From Desulfobacteria bacterium (GTDB taxonomy: Bacteria > Desulfobacterota > Desulfobacteria > Desulfobacterales > C00003060): a DNA stretch of 7,542 nt. Every line of letters starts with the position of its first letter. The stretch's first letter is position 1. The notes beneath the pieces were generated by a model. It did no database searches and was not told the origin of the DNA. It saw only the letters and a list, made by a program, of their open reading frames with translations. The stretch is taken from assembly GCA_030145035.1 (NCBI GenBank), contig JAQYWL010000263.1, positions 1-7,542 on the forward strand, given 5' to 3'. Shown here piece by piece: positions 7,159 to 7,542 of this stretch. Position numbers and translations under genes: made by a program.

Positions 7159-7542
7159 ATGGGACCATCGAAGGACAAAATCAGGCAGATGGTAAGGGAA
7201 AGTTATGCCGGGGTCGCTCAACCCGATGAGTGTTGCTGTTGCGGTGATTCGTTAAATCTTGCGAACATATTAGATCTGGGTAAAAAACTCGATTATACGG
7301 ATGATGAACTTGCCATTGGCCTGGGAGATGCAAATCTTGGCCTCGGATGTGGGAATCCCTTGACCATTGCGAATTTGAAATCCGGAGAAACCGTGCTCGA
7401 TTTAGGGAGCGGAGCCGGCTTTGACGCGTTTCTGGCAGCAAAGAGCGTGGGGAAAGAGGGAAAGGTTATCGGCGTTGACATGACGCCGGAAATGATAAAA
7501 AAGGCAAAGAAGAATGCAGATAAAATGGGTGTCGGCAATGTC
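7159..7542 (+). CDS. arsM: arsenite S-adenosylmethionine methyltransferase (ArsM), N-terminal part, cut by window end
   Basis: The first 128 residues of a cytoplasmic SAM-dependent methyltransferase that methylates arsenite to methyl- and dimethylarsenic species. Evidence: 'LDYTDDELAIGLGDANLGLGC' region at 44-64 and the ArsM signature 'GLGCGNP' with Cys64, which corresponds to the conserved arsenic-binding Cys72 of the algal enzyme CmArsM; SAM motif I 'VLDLGSGAGFD' at 79-89; and 'GKVIGVDMTPEMIKKAKKNA', the motif II region typical of ArsM. The N-terminus begins 'RQMVRESYAGVA', the usual lead-in helix, followed by four consecutive cysteines (25-28, 'ECCCCG'), one of which probably serves as the N-terminal As-site cysteine. 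The remaining arsenic-binding cysteines should lie beyond the window. Start is supported by AAAGGAGG at 7147. It is possibly in the same transcript as the efflux genes. A related class I methyltransferase is the only alternative, and the GLGCGNP motif argues against it. Confidence 0.9.
   Translation, partial: MGPSKDKIRQMVRESYAGVAQPDECCCCGDSLNLANILDLGKKLDYTDDELAIGLGDANLGLGCGNPLTIANLKSGETVLDLGSGAGFDAFLAAKSVGKEGKVIGVDMTPEMIKKAKKNADKMGVGNV

Noticed and set aside
1..7542. CRISPR array, tRNA, rRNA, insertion sequence or transposase
   Set aside because: No spaced direct repeats, no tRNA-like cloverleaf and no transposase motif were seen on either strand, despite the remnants suggesting rearrangement.

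Overview
The window looks like a bacterial chromosome segment of moderate GC content. The gene types (4Fe-4S 'Putative Fe-S cluster' domain protein, archaeal/anaerobe-type SufB/D tail, tandem universal stress protein, ArsM-like methyltransferase beside efflux genes) suggest an anaerobic, Gram-negative bacterium, possibly a sulfate- or metal-reducing Desulfobacterota relative. Gram-negative is well supported, because an outer-membrane efflux protein is encoded. The lineage is only an inference from gene content. All genes I accept are on the + strand.

Bases 1-1340 are a patchwork. A decayed tandem universal stress protein gene (51-513) has lost its beginning, its end and its reading frame in the middle. 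An intact small Fe-S protein gene follows (536-1054, PF04060-type Cys motif C-x2-C-x4-C-x16-C). Overlapping its stop codon is a 47-codon frame that matches only the extreme C-terminus of SufB/SufD proteins (1051-1194). Then comes a short hydrophobic frame with no start codon (1211-1333). Pieces of several genes placed end to end suggest past deletion or recombination, or assembly error.

Bases 1347-7125 are a compact tripartite efflux operon: outer-membrane factor lipoprotein (TolC/OprM type), periplasmic adaptor lipoprotein (HlyD/AcrA type) and RND inner-membrane pump (AcrB superfamily). Stop and start codons overlap at both junctions (GTGA, then ATGA), so translation is probably coupled. Together the three proteins would form a proton-driven channel from periplasm or inner membrane to the outside. 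The substrate is not readable from sequence.

At 7159 an arsenite S-adenosylmethionine methyltransferase (ArsM) begins, 33 bp after the pump with a strong ribosome-binding site and no visible terminator in between. It runs off the window end. Its position suggests, but does not prove, that the pump takes part in arsenic or other metalloid handling.
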